From an uncultured Sulfurovum sp. (GTDB taxonomy: Bacteria; Campylobacterota; Campylobacteria; Campylobacterales; Sulfurovaceae): a stretch of DNA of 37,546 nucleotides. Position numbers and translations under genes: made by a program. Positions 37,337 through 37,546 of this stretch are shown here, piece after piece; the first letter of the stretch is position 1; each line of letters opens with the position of its first letter. Under the pieces are notes generated by a model that was not told where the DNA came from, did not search any database, and worked only from the letters and a program-made list of their open reading frames with translations. The stretch covers positions 55,945-93,490 of the forward strand of contig CACVAZ010000117.1 of assembly GCA_902727995.1 (NCBI GenBank), in the 5' to 3' direction.

Positions 37337-37546
37337 TTACCACTCAAGCTTACCACTTGATTTTGTATTTGATTTCATTTTAAGAATGTTTCCTGTGTTT
37401 CCTACTCCTGTCCAAGTAGAACTGTCTTTGATAGTACCTGAGATTATGTAGTGGGGTACTCCATTCGGTACTCCAGCTTTGGAGATTCCTGAATAGTAAC
37501 GTAGTTGAGGGTCAGTATAAATATCAACTCTAGCATCTAAATCATT
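37337..37546 (-). CDS. C-terminus of a third giant/paralogous surface protein (truncated by window end)
   Basis: Open frame on the minus strand from the window edge: NDLDARVDIYTDPQLRYYSGISKAGVPNGVPHYIISGTIKDSSTWTGVGNTGNILKMKSNTKSSGKLEW*, homologous to the last ~60 aa of the two neighbouring giants. Not in the supplied ORF list. Confidence 0.85.
   Translation of the reverse strand, partial: NDLDARVDIYTDPQLRYYSGISKAGVPNGVPHYIISGTIKDSSTWTGVGNTGNILKMKSNTKSSGKLEW

Noticed and set aside
1-37546. CRISPR arrays, tRNA/rRNA genes, transposases or integrases
   Set aside because: Searched for by eye. I saw no regularly spaced direct repeats, tRNA cloverleaf/CCA patterns, rRNA-like sequence or mobile-element protein motifs.

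Overview
The window looks like a chromosomal segment of a mesophilic, AT-rich Campylobacterota-type bacterium. I infer this from the kdsA-ribH-nusB order, futalosine-pathway mqnC, and the style of rho, recG, murI and trpS; there was no database search. Roughly 1-22.9 kb is mostly housekeeping: a truncated OmpR-type response regulator, a HAD phosphatase, rho, murI, trpS, a GGDEF-EAL protein, der, an MscS channel, a DUF3108 protein, an M23 peptidase, an EamA transporter, kdsA, ribH, nusB, mqnC, an M16-like protein, a receiver-PAS-GGDEF-EAL protein, recG, a DUF454 protein and a long HPF. About 23.0-37.5 kb on the minus strand is an accessory-looking surface locus. It holds at least three giant secreted multidomain proteins, the third cut off by the window edge, followed by three overlapping pseudopilin genes. 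The giants share a C-terminal chassis (beta-propeller-like, GEVED, 'ERTNS/YTQI.GR.FDYS', 'F.IRP..F' region and a terminal 'WTGIG..GN...GKMDW' motif) but carry different N-terminal heads (fibro-slime versus Calx-beta plus LamG). The layout resembles the mshD-O-P-Q end of MSHA pilus loci, and this is the best candidate here for an under-described system. Other points of interest are a response regulator whose receiver domain has no ATG/GTG/TTG start and may use ATT, a chain of palindromes between ribH and nusB including a REP-like inverted pair, a possible YfiR-like partner of a GGDEF-EAL protein, and repeat scars around the giant genes.
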